Assembly: GCF_015689335.1 (NCBI RefSeq)
Contig: NZ_CP065053.1
Span: 5,084,001-5,148,000, forward strand
Direction: 5' to 3'
DNA from: Massilia antarctica
GTDB lineage: Bacteria; Pseudomonadota; Gammaproteobacteria; Burkholderiales; Burkholderiaceae_D
DNA length: 64,000 nt
The position numbers and the translations under genes were made by a program. Shown piece after piece: positions 1 through 8,346 of this stretch. The notes below the pieces were generated by a model. It searched no databases, was not told where the DNA came from, and was given only the letters and a program-made list of their open reading frames with translations. Numbering within the stretch: the stretch's first letter is position 1; each line of letters starts with the position of its first letter.

Positions 1-2006
1 TGGCGTGGTATGCCGGCTACCGCGACGCCGCGCAAGCGATCGGCGACGTGCAGCCCGGCGAACGCTGGCAGCTGGTCGTGCGCCTGCAACGCCCGCATGG
101 AAACATGAACCCGTACGGCTTCGATTACGAGGCCTGGCTGCTGGAGCAGGGCGTGCGCGCCACCGGCTACGTGCGGCCGGAAGGCGGCACGACCCGGCGC
201 CTGGACGGTTTCGTCTTCAGCTTGTCGAACCTGGTCGAACATTGCCGGGCCACCTTGCGCGAGCGTATCCTGCGCGCGCTGCCGGGCAAGGAATACGCCG
301 GCGTGATCGTCGCCCTGGTCGTCGGCGACCAGCGCGCCATCGGGCAGGCCGACTGGGACGTGTTCAACCGCACCGGAATCGGCCACCTCATTTCCATCTC
401 CGGCCTGCATATCACCATGGTGGCCGGACTGTTCGCGTCGCTCGCCTCCTTGCTGTGGCGGCGCTCGTTTTTCACCGATGCGCAACTGCCTTTGCTGATG
501 CCGGCGCCGAAGGTGGCCGCCTTGACGGGCGCCGCGGTCGCGCTGTTGTACGTGCTGCTGGCCGGCTTCGGCGTGCCGGCGCAGCGCACTCTGTATATGT
601 TGACCGTGGTCGCCGCCGCGCTCTGGTTCGGCCGGCTCACGCAGGTGTCGCACGTGCTGTGCGTGGCGCTCGGCGTGGTCGTCGTGCTCGATCCGTGGGC
701 GATCGCTTCGCCCGGTTTCTGGCTGTCGTTCGGGGCCGTGGCGGCGATCCTGTTCGCGACCACCGGCCGCACCGTTGTCAGGCAGCCGCGCTGGCGCGGC
801 GTGCTGCTGGTGGCCGCGCATACGCAGTATGTGGTCACGCTCGCGCTGGTTCCCCTGACGATGCTGCTGTTCTCGCAGGTGTCCATCGTCAGTCCGCTGG
901 CCAACGCGGTGGCGATCCCGGTGGTCAGCTTCGTCGTCACGCCGCTCGCGCTGGCCGGCAGCATGCTGCCGGCACCCTTGTCCACCTTGCTGCTCAATGC
1001 CGCGCACTATGCCGTGCAGGGACTGGCCTGGGCGCTCGCATGGTGCTCGGGATTGCGTTTTGCGGTGTGGAGCGCACCGGCTCCCGAGCCGTGGCTGTTC
1101 GTGTTCGCGGTCGTCGGCACCTTGTGGATGCTCGCCCCGCGCGGCTGGCCGCACCGCTGGACCGGGCTGGCCGCGTGGCTGCCGCTGCTCACCGCCCAGC
1201 CTGTGTCTCCGCCGCAGGGCGAGGTGTTCGTGACCGCATTCGATGTCGGGCAGGGCATGGCGCTGTTGATCGAAACCGGCACGCACCGGCTGCTGTACGA
1301 CACCGGACCGGCCTACACCCGCGAGTCGAACGGTGCCAACCGGGTGATCCTGCCGTACCTCAAGGCGCGCGGCATCGGCTTTCTCGACGGCGTGGTCGTC
1401 AGCCACAGCGACATTGACCATGCCGGCGGCGCGCGCACCTTGCTCGGCGCGCTCAAGGTCGGCTGGGTGTCGTCGTCGCTGTGGTTCGACCATCCGATCG
1501 TCAAGGCCGCGCCACGCCATGCCCGCTGCAGCGGCGGGCAGCAGTGGACCTGGGATGGCGTGCGCTTCGAGATGCTGCATCCGAGCGTGGAAAGCTATGC
1601 GGATGCCAGCCTCAAACCGAACGCGCGCGGCTGCGTGCTGCGGATCACGGCGGGCGTCCATTCCATCCTGCTGGCGGCCGATATCGAGGCCGCGCAGGAG
1701 GCGAAGCTGGTCGCCGGATCGGCGCAGCTGCTGCGCGCCGAGGTTTTGCTGGCGCCGCATCATGGCAGCGGTACCTCGTCGACACCGGTCTTCCTGGCCG
1801 CTGTGCAGCCACGCCTGGTGCTGTTCCAAGTCGGTTATCGCAACCGCTACCATCACCCCAAGACGGAGGTGGTGGAGCGCTACGAAAAACTAGGCATCGA
1901 ACGCTTGCGCTCGGACGAATCGGGAGCGATCATGCTCGATTCGGCCAGCGGCTTCGCGCCGGTCGAATACCGGCGAGAACATGCGCGTTACTGGTACGGA
2001 AAGTAG
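1..2006 (+). CDS. comEC: ComEC/Rec2 family DNA-uptake channel protein, 5' end outside window
   Basis: Inner-membrane channel thought to carry single-stranded DNA into the cytoplasm during natural transformation. The reading frame is open from the first bases, so the true start lies upstream. The visible part holds the end of the N-terminal DUF4131 region (RPHGNMNPYGFDYEAWL), then the multi-helix competence domain with its hallmark (HLISISGLHITMVAG). The C-terminal metallo-beta-lactamase-like domain begins near VTAFDVGQGMALLIETG and carries SHSDIDHAGG and APHHGSGTSS, matching the ComEC hydrolase motifs. About 668 residues remain, so only a short N-terminal piece is missing. It is followed 48 bases later by a small unknown gene. 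Family assignment is firm; DNA-uptake activity in this organism is inferred. Confidence 0.95.
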   Translation, partial: AWYAGYRDAAQAIGDVQPGERWQLVVRLQRPHGNMNPYGFDYEAWLLEQGVRATGYVRPEGGTTRRLDGFVFSLSNLVEHCRATLRERILRALPGKEYAGVIVALVVGDQRAIGQADWDVFNRTGIGHLISISGLHITMVAGLFASLASLLWRRSFFTDAQLPLLMPAPKVAALTGAAVALLYVLLAGFGVPAQRTLYMLTVVAAALWFGRLTQVSHVLCVALGVVVVLDPWAIASPGFWLSFGAVAAILFATTGRTVVRQPRWRGVLLVAAHTQYVVTLALVPLTMLLFSQVSIVSPLANAVAIPVVSFVVTPLALAGSMLPAPLSTLLLNAAHYAVQGLAWALAWCSGLRFAVWSAPAPEPWLFVFAVVGTLWMLAPRGWPHRWTGLAAWLPLLTAQPVSPPQGEVFVTAFDVGQGMALLIETGTHRLLYDTGPAYTRESNGANRVILPYLKARGIGFLDGVVVSHSDIDHAGGARTLLGALKVGWVSSSLWFDHPIVKAAPRHARCSGGQQWTWDGVRFEMLHPSVESYADASLKPNARGCVLRITAGVHSILLAADIEAAQEAKLVAGSAQLLRAEVLLAPHHGSGTSSTPVFLAAVQPRLVLFQVGYRNRYHHPKTEVVERYEKLGIERLRSDESGAIMLDSASGFAPVEYRREHARYWYGK

Positions 2007-2054
2007 GCGTGCGCTTCACCGCCGTCATGGCCAGCGTTATCAGAAGGGGAGTCG

Positions 2055-2567
2055 ATGAATACGATTGATTTGAATGCCGACATCGTCCCTGGCAAAGGCG
2101 CGGCCGGGTTCCACCTGGGAGCGCACCTGACGCAGATACGCTCCATCTTCGCGCGCGTGATGCGGTGGGACAGTGCGCGGCTTACGCTGCGCGAGGCGGT
2201 TGCGCAGTGCGACGGTTGGCTGCAGGCGTCCGTCGCGGCGTCGTCGAACGGCGAGCGGTCGGGACATACATTCTATTACCGACGCGGCGCGGTGGAACTG
2301 CATTTCAACGCGCACGGCACGTTGGCCACGATCGCCGTGTTCAAAGGCTATACGGGTGTCTTGTTTGGGAAAATTCGCGTTGGTGATGAACTGGCCAACG
2401 TAACCGACTTCTGCGACCTGTTCTTCGACGAAGACGAAGACATGCACTACCCGACGGGCAGCGCCCTTCCGGGACTGGGCTTCGGTGCCGAATTTGAGCC
2501 TTTGGCAAGGGCGCCATCGCAGCGCATCTTCGGAATCTACATTTTCAGCCAGCCAGCGGCAGCATGA
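2055..2567 (+). CDS. conserved-looking small protein of unknown function
   Basis: A 170-residue protein with a good ribosome site (AGAAGGGGAG) before the ATG. I do not recognise the family. It has no signal peptide or membrane segment. It is of mixed composition, with an acidic stretch near residues 116-126 (CDLFFDEDEDMHYPT) and a tail rich in F, G and A. The phrase GFHLGAHLTQIRSIF near the start resembles short proteins linked to secreted toxins or immunity in other bacteria, but that is only an impression. Its 3' end overlaps the convergent sensor-kinase gene by 23 bases. It may be transcribed with comEC, 48 bases upstream. Confidence 0.7.
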   Translation: MNTIDLNADIVPGKGAAGFHLGAHLTQIRSIFARVMRWDSARLTLREAVAQCDGWLQASVAASSNGERSGHTFYYRRGAVELHFNAHGTLATIAVFKGYTGVLFGKIRVGDELANVTDFCDLFFDEDEDMHYPTGSALPGLGFGAEFEPLARAPSQRIFGIYIFSQPAAA

Positions 2568-3975
2568 TATCGACGCGCAGCCCGCCGCCTTCGCGGTTGC
2601 TGGCTTGGATCGTGCCGCGATGGGCATCAATCACGCGCTGCGCGATCGCCAGTCCCAGTCCATGCCCGTCGACGTTGTTGCTGGTCGCGTTTGAGCGGAA
2701 GAACGGCTGGAAGATCGACGTCAAATCCGCCTGCGCCACGCCCGGTCCGCGGTCGCACACGGATAATTGCAGGCGGTCGGCGTCGGCGCTGATTCCTATC
2801 TCAATCAAGCCACCTTCGCCACTGTGCTTGATGGCGTTGCGAATGACATTCTCGATCGCGCTCCACAGCAGGTCCGGCGCGCCGCGCACGGTCACAATCG
2901 CCTGCCCCGACAGCACAATGCGGCGGCCGCATTGCTCCGCCTCGAAGCGCGCATCGGCCACGATTTCGTCGATCAGGTCCATCAAGGGGATATCTTCGTA
3001 GCGCGGCAGCGCGGCCGACACTTCGAGGCGCGACAAGGTCAGCAGCTCGCCGACCAGCTTATCCATGCGCACGCTCTCGCGCTCGATGCGCTCCAACGAC
3101 GCACCGATCTTGTCCGGCTGCTGGTGCGCCAGGCCGATGGCCGCCTGCAGGCGCGCCAGCGGCGAGCGCAGTTCGTGCGAGACGTCGTGCAGCAGGCGTC
3201 GCTGGCCATCCATCAGGCCGCGCAACTGGGCGCTCATGCGGTCGAAATCGCGTCCCAAGTCGTTCAACTCGTCGCCGCGCACGCCCGTGACGGCGGCAAA
3301 ACGGGGCGACAGGTCGCCGCCGGCGGCAGCTTCGAAGGCGCCGCGCAGGGCCCGGATCGGCCGGGAAAAATACCACGCCAGCAGGGCCGCGAACAACAGG
3401 CTGGCCAGGGTCGCGCCGGTCATCGTGATATAGGGCAGCAGATGGCGATTCGGCGGCGGACCGCCCTGGTCACCCGGAGCGCCTGGGCGCGGGCCGTCGC
3501 CAAAGCCGCCCGGCGGGGGCAAGCGGCCTTCCGGCGGACCGCCGCCCGGTCCGCGCTGGTCGAGCCAGCGCACGAACACCAGGAAGCGCGCGCCGTCCGG
3601 CGCCGTCAGGGTGCGCACCACATTGTGGCGCGCCGGATGCGCCAGCATGCGTTCGGCCTGGGCGCGCAATGCGGGTGTGACGGTCCGGCCCAGCATCTCG
3701 CGGCCGTTTGCGTCGATGACGAAAATGCTGTGGCGCGTGCTGCCGCTCACCAGTTCGCGCAAGGCCGCGCTGCCGCCGAATTTGAGCGTGGCGGCCGCGC
3801 TGTCGATCATGAATTCGGCCGACGGCGCGGTATCGATGCCGGTCGCGCGCGGCGAGTCGATGGCCGCCTGCGCGCGCGCCTGGTCGCGCAGCCAGAACAC
3901 GGTGCCCACGCCAATGGTTGCCGCCAGCTGCGCCAGCAGGATCGACAAAAAGAACTTCCAGAACAGGCGGCCCAT
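2545..3975 (-). CDS. Cpx-like envelope-stress sensor histidine kinase
   Basis: A membrane histidine kinase of 476 residues, the partner of the response regulator encoded just upstream (3-base gap). It has a first membrane helix near residues 6-29, a periplasmic domain of about 150 residues, a second helix near 181-203, then HAMP. The dimerisation/phosphoacceptor box (DVSHELRSPLARLQ) has its His near 267, and the ATPase domain carries an N box (ENVIRNAIKHS) and G boxes (DRGPGV, GHGLGLAIA). Just before the second helix the sensor domain has a very Pro/Gly-rich stretch (about residues 141-175), a composition shared with the two genes diverging at 4804 and 5292. The arrangement of kinase, regulator, Cpx box and Spy-like protein points to a CpxA-type role. 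The exact signal is unknown. Confidence 0.9.
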   Translation of the reverse strand: MGRLFWKFFLSILLAQLAATIGVGTVFWLRDQARAQAAIDSPRATGIDTAPSAEFMIDSAAATLKFGGSAALRELVSGSTRHSIFVIDANGREMLGRTVTPALRAQAERMLAHPARHNVVRTLTAPDGARFLVFVRWLDQRGPGGGPPEGRLPPPGGFGDGPRPGAPGDQGGPPPNRHLLPYITMTGATLASLLFAALLAWYFSRPIRALRGAFEAAAGGDLSPRFAAVTGVRGDELNDLGRDFDRMSAQLRGLMDGQRRLLHDVSHELRSPLARLQAAIGLAHQQPDKIGASLERIERESVRMDKLVGELLTLSRLEVSAALPRYEDIPLMDLIDEIVADARFEAEQCGRRIVLSGQAIVTVRGAPDLLWSAIENVIRNAIKHSGEGGLIEIGISADADRLQLSVCDRGPGVAQADLTSIFQPFFRSNATSNNVDGHGLGLAIAQRVIDAHRGTIQASNREGGGLRVDIMLPLAG

Positions 3976-3978
3976 GCG

Positions 3979-4665
3979 CTAGTCGCGAATCAGCTGGTAA
4001 CCGAGACGGTACACCGTCTGGAGGCAGGAGCGGCCGTCGGCCAGGGTGCCCAGCTTGTGGCGCAGGCTGCTCAGGTGGACGTCGATATTGCGGTCGAAGC
4101 GCGCCATCGGCCGGCCCAGGCCCTGTTCCGACAGGTCGTTCTTGCTGACCGGGCGGCCCGCGTTGCGCGCCAGGACTTCGAGCAGGTTGAATTCGGTGCT
4201 GGTCAGTTCCAGCGCAGCGCCGTCCCAGCTGGCGCGGCGCTGCGCCGGCTGCATCGACAGCTTGCCGACGCTGATGGTGATGCCTTCGCCATCGCCGCGT
4301 GGCGCGTTGGTGCGGCGCAGGATGGCGCGGATGCGGGCCGTCAGTTCGCGCGGGGTGCACGGCTTGGTCACGTAGTCGTCCGCGCCCAGTTCCAGCCCGA
4401 GAATGCGGTCGGTGTCGTCGCCGCGGCCGGTCAGCATGAGGACCGGCAGTTGACTTTGCGCGCGGATGCGGCGCAAGGTTTCCAGGCCATTCATGTGCGG
4501 CATCATCACGTCGAGCACCGCGATGGCGCTGCGCCCGGACAGCGCCTCGCGCGCGCCGGCCTCGCCGTCATGCGCGCAGCTGACGCGAAATCCTTCCTGC
4601 TCCAGGTATTCGCGGAACATCCCGACCAGTTCAATGTCGTCATCGATGAGTAGCACTTGATTCAT
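3979..4665 (-). CDS. OmpR/CpxR-type response regulator
   Basis: DNA-binding response regulator of 228 residues. The receiver domain has the acidic pocket (LLIDDD), the phosphoacceptor Asp52 (AVLDVMMPHMNG) and the conserved Lys in DDYVTKP. The C-terminal half is a winged helix (about residues 130-225: RRASWDGAALELTSTEF, DRNIDVHLSSLRHKL, QTVYRLGYQL). I chose the ATG at 4665 because the receiver domain begins immediately there; an upstream in-frame extension of 52 residues has no domain and would cover the promoter region. The perfect CpxR box between this gene and the diverging Spy-like gene suggests it regulates itself and the periplasmic protein. Confidence 0.92.
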   Translation of the reverse strand: MNQVLLIDDDIELVGMFREYLEQEGFRVSCAHDGEAGAREALSGRSAIAVLDVMMPHMNGLETLRRIRAQSQLPVLMLTGRGDDTDRILGLELGADDYVTKPCTPRELTARIRAILRRTNAPRGDGEGITISVGKLSMQPAQRRASWDGAALELTSTEFNLLEVLARNAGRPVSKNDLSEQGLGRPMARFDRNIDVHLSSLRHKLGTLADGRSCLQTVYRLGYQLIRD

Positions 4666-4716
4666 GCACCCATCATAGCAAACCGGAGGCCCCGGGCCGG
4701 GCGCCGGGCGGACGCC

Positions 4717-4752
4717 TTTACGCGCTTTTACATGTCCCTGACACCGCTTTAC
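4717..4752. promoter_or_regulatory. CpxR-type operator in a divergent promoter region
   Basis: TTTAC-GCGCT-TTTAC lies at 4717-4731. Its complement is GTAAA-N5-GTAAA, the established CpxR consensus, with no mismatch. A third TTTAC half-site follows at 4748-4752, 21 bases (two helical turns) after the second one. The block sits between the regulator gene (starts 4665, minus) and the Spy-like gene (starts 4804, plus), so one bound regulator could control both directions. Binding is inferred from the match and the context. Confidence 0.75.
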
Positions 4753-4803
4753 ATATCGTCCTCGCACAATGGAGTCCTTCGTAACGCACTGACTGGAACC
4801 GCC

Positions 4804-5274
4804 ATGAAAAACATTCAACAACGTGTACTCGCCGTCTTGTTAAGCACCGCCTGCCTTGGCGCGTTTGCCGCGCCGGGGGAGGGCGGCATGCCGCCACCTC
4901 AGGGTCCGGGGCAAGGCCCGGGGCCGGCGATGGGCGCGCACGGCCCGCACGAACGCGGTCCGCTGTTCGGCCATGGCGTCGACCTCACCGACGCCCAGGA
5001 AGACAAGGTATTCGCCATCATGCATGCGCAGGAACCGAAGCGCCGTGAGCACAGGCGTGCCTTGCATAATGCGCAAGAGGCCTTGCGCGCACTCGGTAAC
5101 GCGGAGCAGTTCGACGACACAAGGGCATCCTCCCTGGCGCAGGCCGCCGGCAATGCGCTGGCCGCTCTGGCCTTGCTGGACGCCCGTACCGACGCCCAGG
5201 TGCGCGCCGTACTCACGCCGGAGCAGCGCAAGCAGTCCGCCGACAATCGTCCGCGCCACCAGCCGCGTCCCTGA
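4804..5274 (+). CDS. Spy/CpxP-like periplasmic LTxxQ protein
   Basis: A 156-residue exported protein. Its Sec signal peptide (MKNIQQRVLAVLLSTACLGAFA) is probably cut after AFA. Next comes a Gly/Pro/His-rich segment (residues about 24-55). The helical body has two LTxxQ motifs (VDLTDAQEDKV near residue 60 and VLTPEQRKQ near 138), the signature of Spy/CpxP chaperones and ZraP-like proteins. Members bind misfolded periplasmic proteins or damp the Cpx kinase. The location opposite a CpxR/CpxA-like pair, with a CpxR box upstream, supports this. It is probably transcribed with the next gene, 17 bases downstream. Confidence 0.85.
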   Translation: MKNIQQRVLAVLLSTACLGAFAAPGEGGMPPPQGPGQGPGPAMGAHGPHERGPLFGHGVDLTDAQEDKVFAIMHAQEPKRREHRRALHNAQEALRALGNAEQFDDTRASSLAQAAGNALAALALLDARTDAQVRAVLTPEQRKQSADNRPRHQPRP

Positions 5275-5291
5275 TCCCCGAGGAGAACACC

Positions 5292-5885
5292 ATGTCCGCC
5301 AGCGCCATTGGGGCATCCAGCCCGACCACGACTACCCAGGCAAGCCAGTACCGCAGCGCGTCCACGGGCGCCGCCAGGCCGGCGGCCGGCGCGCCGCCCG
5401 ACGGCAAGGCCTTTGTCAGCGCCATCGCCAGCGCCTTGCAGGAGATCGGCGTGGCCGATGCCGATGCGGCCGAGAGCAGCGCGAGCGCCGATCCGGCCGC
5501 TGCGCTGGGCGACTTTTTGAATGAGTTGATGGCATCGTTGCAGCCGGCCGGCGGCAAAGGTCCGCAAGGGCCGCCTCCGGGTGGGGGAGGACCGCGGCCG
5601 GGGGGCGGGGGCATGCAGTCCGACCTGGCATCGCTGGTCGGCAGCCTGAGCAAACAGGCCAGCAGCGCAATCGACACCGACGACAGCAACACGACCGACA
5701 TAACCGACACCGCCGACGTCTCCAGCAGCACGGCCAGGCTGGAATCCTCGTTCGGCACCTTGCTCGGCGCCCTTGGCCTGGACAGCGCGGATTCGTCGTC
5801 CAAGCTGGGCCAGTTCCTGCAAACCCTGGCCACCAAACTTGACGCCGCGGGACCCGCCGGCAACCTGATTAACACTACCGCCTGA
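5292..5885 (+). CDS. low-complexity protein of unknown function in a Cpx-like locus
   Basis: A 197-residue protein that starts after a strong ribosome site (GAGGAG) 17 bases past the Spy-like gene. I do not recognise a family. It is rich in Ala, Ser, Thr and Gly. It has a central Pro/Gly block (about residues 88-112, GPPPGGGG and similar) and Ser/Asp/Thr-rich stretches, and it lacks a clear signal peptide. Two amphipathic segments (AFVSAIASALQEIG and ARLESSFGTLLGALG) look like related short repeats, each followed by an L-rich helix (LGDFLNELMASL, LGQFLQTLATKL). It is plausibly a co-regulated stress or surface protein, but the function is unknown. Confidence 0.65.
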   Translation: MSASAIGASSPTTTTQASQYRSASTGAARPAAGAPPDGKAFVSAIASALQEIGVADADAAESSASADPAAALGDFLNELMASLQPAGGKGPQGPPPGGGGPRPGGGGMQSDLASLVGSLSKQASSAIDTDDSNTTDITDTADVSSSTARLESSFGTLLGALGLDSADSSSKLGQFLQTLATKLDAAGPAGNLINTTA

Positions 5886-5907
5886 CCAGGCGCACAAGGA
5901 CAACACC

Positions 5908-6762
5908 ATGGAACACCACGATCACAGCCTCGCCCAGGACATTCAAACCATGCTGAACATGACACTGAGCCGGCGCCAGTCGCTGCGCTGGATGTTCGCT
6001 TCGGCGGCGGCGTTGCCGCTGGCCGGCTGCGGCGGCGGCGATTCGGGAGGCGGCACGGTGACCGCCAACCCGGTCGCCGACACCGGCACCACGCCCGCCA
6101 CCGGCAGCAGCGCTTCCTGCGCCGTGATCCCCGAAGAGACGGGCGGCCCGTACCCCGGCGACGGCACCAACAGCAGCGTGGGCGGCGTGGCCAATGCGCT
6201 GATCCTGGCCGGCATCGTGCGGCCCGATATCCGCGCCAGCATCGCCGGCGCTACCGGTGTCGCCGAGGGAGTACCGCTGACGATCAAGCTGCAGATGGTG
6301 AACGTGAAATCGGGTTGCGCCTCGCTGGCCGGCGCCACCGTCTACCTGTGGCACTGCGACCGCGAAGGGCGCTATTCGATGTACACCAGCGGCGTCACCG
6401 CCGAAAACTACCTGCGCGGCGTGCAGGAGGCCGACGCCAGCGGCATGGTCACCTTCACCACCATCTTCCCGGGCTGCTACGCGGGCCGCATGCCGCACGT
6501 GCACTTCGAGGTCTACCCGAGCCTGGCCAAGAGCACCAGCGCGGCCAACCGCATCAAAACCTCGCAGTTCGGCTTTCCCACCTCGACCTTGTCGGACGCC
6601 TACGCCGCCAGCGGCTACAGCGCCAGCGTGCGCAACCTGGCCAATATAAGCTACGCGACCGACAACGTGTTCAGCGACGGCACGGCGCTGCAGATCGCCA
6701 AGGTGAGCGGCAGCGCGAGCCTGGGCTATGTCGCCACCCTGACAGTAGGGGTTTCCCTCTAA
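5908..6762 (+). CDS. Tat-exported lipoprotein of the intradiol ring-cleavage dioxygenase family
   Basis: A 284-residue protein whose catalytic half resembles the protocatechuate 3,4-/catechol 1,2-dioxygenase fold: GGPYPGDG, VYLWHCDREGRYSMYT, and FPGCYAGRMPHVHFEVYP carrying the expected His and Tyr iron ligands. The N-terminus has a twin-arginine motif (SRRQSLRW) followed by a hydrophobic stretch ending in a lipobox (LPLAGC), so it is probably exported folded and lipid-anchored. This extracytoplasmic subclass is known in several bacteria, but its substrate is usually undefined. Its neighbours do not supply an aromatic catabolic pathway. The start used has a fair ribosome site (AAGGACAACACC). 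Confidence 0.85.
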   Translation: MEHHDHSLAQDIQTMLNMTLSRRQSLRWMFASAAALPLAGCGGGDSGGGTVTANPVADTGTTPATGSSASCAVIPEETGGPYPGDGTNSSVGGVANALILAGIVRPDIRASIAGATGVAEGVPLTIKLQMVNVKSGCASLAGATVYLWHCDREGRYSMYTSGVTAENYLRGVQEADASGMVTFTTIFPGCYAGRMPHVHFEVYPSLAKSTSAANRIKTSQFGFPTSTLSDAYAASGYSASVRNLANISYATDNVFSDGTALQIAKVSGSASLGYVATLTVGVSL

Positions 6763-6768
6763 TCCTGT

Positions 6769-6796
6769 ATGGCAGGCCGCGGAATCGTCTTACAAT
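6769..6796 (+). promoter_or_regulatory. possible promoter giving a leaderless mRNA
   Basis: TACAAT at 6791-6796 is a good -10 element. ATGGCA at 6769-6774 is a fair -35 with a 16-base spacer. The expected start of transcription would fall at or within a base or two of the ATG at 6803, and no Shine-Dalgarno sequence precedes that ATG, so the following gene may be translated from a leaderless message. Confidence 0.45.
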
Positions 6797-6802
6797 CGAA
6801 AA

Positions 6803-7612
6803 ATGACGACACCGATCCTGCATTTCTCACACGGTAACAGCTTCCCGGCCGGTACCTACCGCAAGTTCCTCGACCAGCTGCGTCCGGACTTCGATATCCG
6901 CGCGGTCGACATGTACGGCCACGATCCGGCCTACCCGGTCAGCGACGGCTGGCCCAAGCTGGTCGAGCACCTGATCGCCACGCTGGAGAGCTACGGCCAG
7001 CCGGCTATCCTGGTCGGCCATTCGCTGGGCGGGATGCTGAGCATGATGGCGGCCAGGGAGCGCCCGGACCTGGTGCGCTGCGTGGTGATGCTCGATTCGC
7101 CCGTGGTGGCGGGCTGGCGCGCCATGCTGTGGCGGCTGGTGAAAGTGAACCAGAGCTGGAGCGACTATCTGTCGCCGGCCCGCCTGTCGCGCCGGCGCCG
7201 CACGGTGTGGCCAAGCGTGCAGGCGGCCTACGAGCACTTTGCCTCCAAGCCGGTGTTCGCGGCCTGGGCGCCCGGCGTGCTGCACGATTATCTGGAACAT
7301 GGCCTCGAACCGCACCCGGACGGCGTGCAGCTGCGCTTCTCGCGCGATGTGGAGACCGACATTTACCGCGGCCTGCCGCATCACCTGGGCAGTGTGATGG
7401 ACGGCGCCTACCCGGTGCCGATCGGCTTCATCGCCGGCACCGAATCGGTGGAGCTGCGCCAGGCGGGCCTGGACGCGACGCGCAAACTGGTGGGCGACAA
7501 TTTCGCCGACATACCCGGCGGCGGCCACCTGTTTCCGATGGAGTCGCCCGAACTGGCCGGACGCCTGACGCGCGAGATGATCGCCAGGCTGCTCCCGCAG
7601 CACCGGGTTTAG
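6803..7612 (+). CDS. alpha/beta-hydrolase
   Basis: A 269-residue cytoplasmic hydrolase. It shows the oxyanion-region FSHGNSFPAGTY, the nucleophile elbow GHSLGG (Ser near residue 74) and the catalytic His in GGGHLFPMESP. The likely acid is the Glu/Asp in the IAGTESVEL region. The substrate cannot be deduced. Family members include esterases and C-C hydrolases, and it follows a dioxygenase-like gene, but that protein is exported and this one is not, so a shared pathway is doubtful. No ribosome site is visible, and a -10-like TACAAT lies 6 bases before the ATG. The gene converges on the TetR regulator at 7671. Confidence 0.88.
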   Translation: MTTPILHFSHGNSFPAGTYRKFLDQLRPDFDIRAVDMYGHDPAYPVSDGWPKLVEHLIATLESYGQPAILVGHSLGGMLSMMAARERPDLVRCVVMLDSPVVAGWRAMLWRLVKVNQSWSDYLSPARLSRRRRTVWPSVQAAYEHFASKPVFAAWAPGVLHDYLEHGLEPHPDGVQLRFSRDVETDIYRGLPHHLGSVMDGAYPVPIGFIAGTESVELRQAGLDATRKLVGDNFADIPGGGHLFPMESPELAGRLTREMIARLLPQHRV

Positions 7613-7622
7613 CGATTCCCCA

Positions 7623-7640
7623 GCGCGGCCAAGGCCGCGC
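7623..7640. terminator. GC-rich hairpin between convergent genes
   Basis: GCGCGGCC-AA-GGCCGCGC forms a perfect 8-base stem in the 58-base gap between the convergent hydrolase and TetR genes. No T-run follows on either strand, so it may be a weak bidirectional terminator or an mRNA 3' stabiliser. Confidence 0.4.
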
Positions 7641-7670
7641 CAGGAGTCGATTCCGGTTGATCCTTTCGGC

Positions 7671-8342
7671 CTATGCCGGCAACGCCGGCTGCGGATCAGC
7701 GCCAGGCGCCGTGTCCGGCAAGCCGGCGCTGGCGATCAGCCCGCGCAGAAACACCAGGATCAAGCGTCCCGACGGATCGGGCCGCCCCGCCACTCTTTGC
7801 AGCGCGAGGCCATGTGTCAGCGCCATGAAGGCCGCCGCGAGCTCCTCCGGTTCGGCTGGCGGCGTGCGTCCGAGCGTGGCGAATAATTTGCCGATCACGC
7901 GGCCGAGCCCAGCCCGGTGCGCATCCCACACCGTCTGGTACTCGAGCGCGAAGGTCGGGCTACGATTGGCATGCAGCTGCAGTTCAATCGACAGCGTGCA
8001 CCAGTCGGCATCGTTGTTGAGCGTGGCGGCCCAAGACTCCAGATCCCCCAATATCTGTTCCGGCGTCCGTCCGCCGCTGTCGACGAGGTTGGAAAGTTGC
8101 GCGGCTTCGGCCTCCATATGTCCCCGCAGCAACTCCAAAAGAACCTCCTCCTTGCTGGCAAAGTTCGAGTAGAAGGCCCCCTGCGAATACCCCGCCCAAT
8201 CCGCGATATCGCGGATCGACGTGCCTCCATAGCCATTCGTGACAAATAGCTGCTGCGCGGTGTCGATCAGACGCGCGCGTGTCTGGGCCTGGCTTTCCTC
8301 GCGGGACAGGCGCTTTCGTGGTGTGCTTGGACTCATGTTCAT
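7671..8342 (-). CDS. TetR/AcrR-family transcriptional regulator
   Basis: A repressor-type regulator of about 223 residues. The N-terminal helix-turn-helix is typical (ARLIDTAQQLFVTNGYGGTSIRDIADWAGYSQGAFYSNFASKEEVLLEL). The C-terminal ligand domain is of the AcrR-like kind (DLESWAATL, CTLSIELQLHA, MALTHGLALQ). I placed the start at the ATG-AAC-ATG pair (8342 or 8336); a longer version starting at 8390 would run through the operator-like repeat and has no ribosome site. It diverges from an SDR gene, and a near-identical 17-base element occurs in front of each gene, so it probably represses both. Confidence 0.87.
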   Translation of the reverse strand: MNMSPSTPRKRLSREESQAQTRARLIDTAQQLFVTNGYGGTSIRDIADWAGYSQGAFYSNFASKEEVLLELLRGHMEAEAAQLSNLVDSGGRTPEQILGDLESWAATLNNDADWCTLSIELQLHANRSPTFALEYQTVWDAHRAGLGRVIGKLFATLGRTPPAEPEELAAAFMALTHGLALQRVAGRPDPSGRLILVFLRGLIASAGLPDTAPGADPQPALPA

Positions 8343-8346
8343 TAAG

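Noticed and set aside
2767..4653. Very long open frame opposite the kinase/regulator genes
   Set aside because: Its protein is Arg/Ala/Gln-rich with no motifs; it is the high-GC shadow of two recognised genes.
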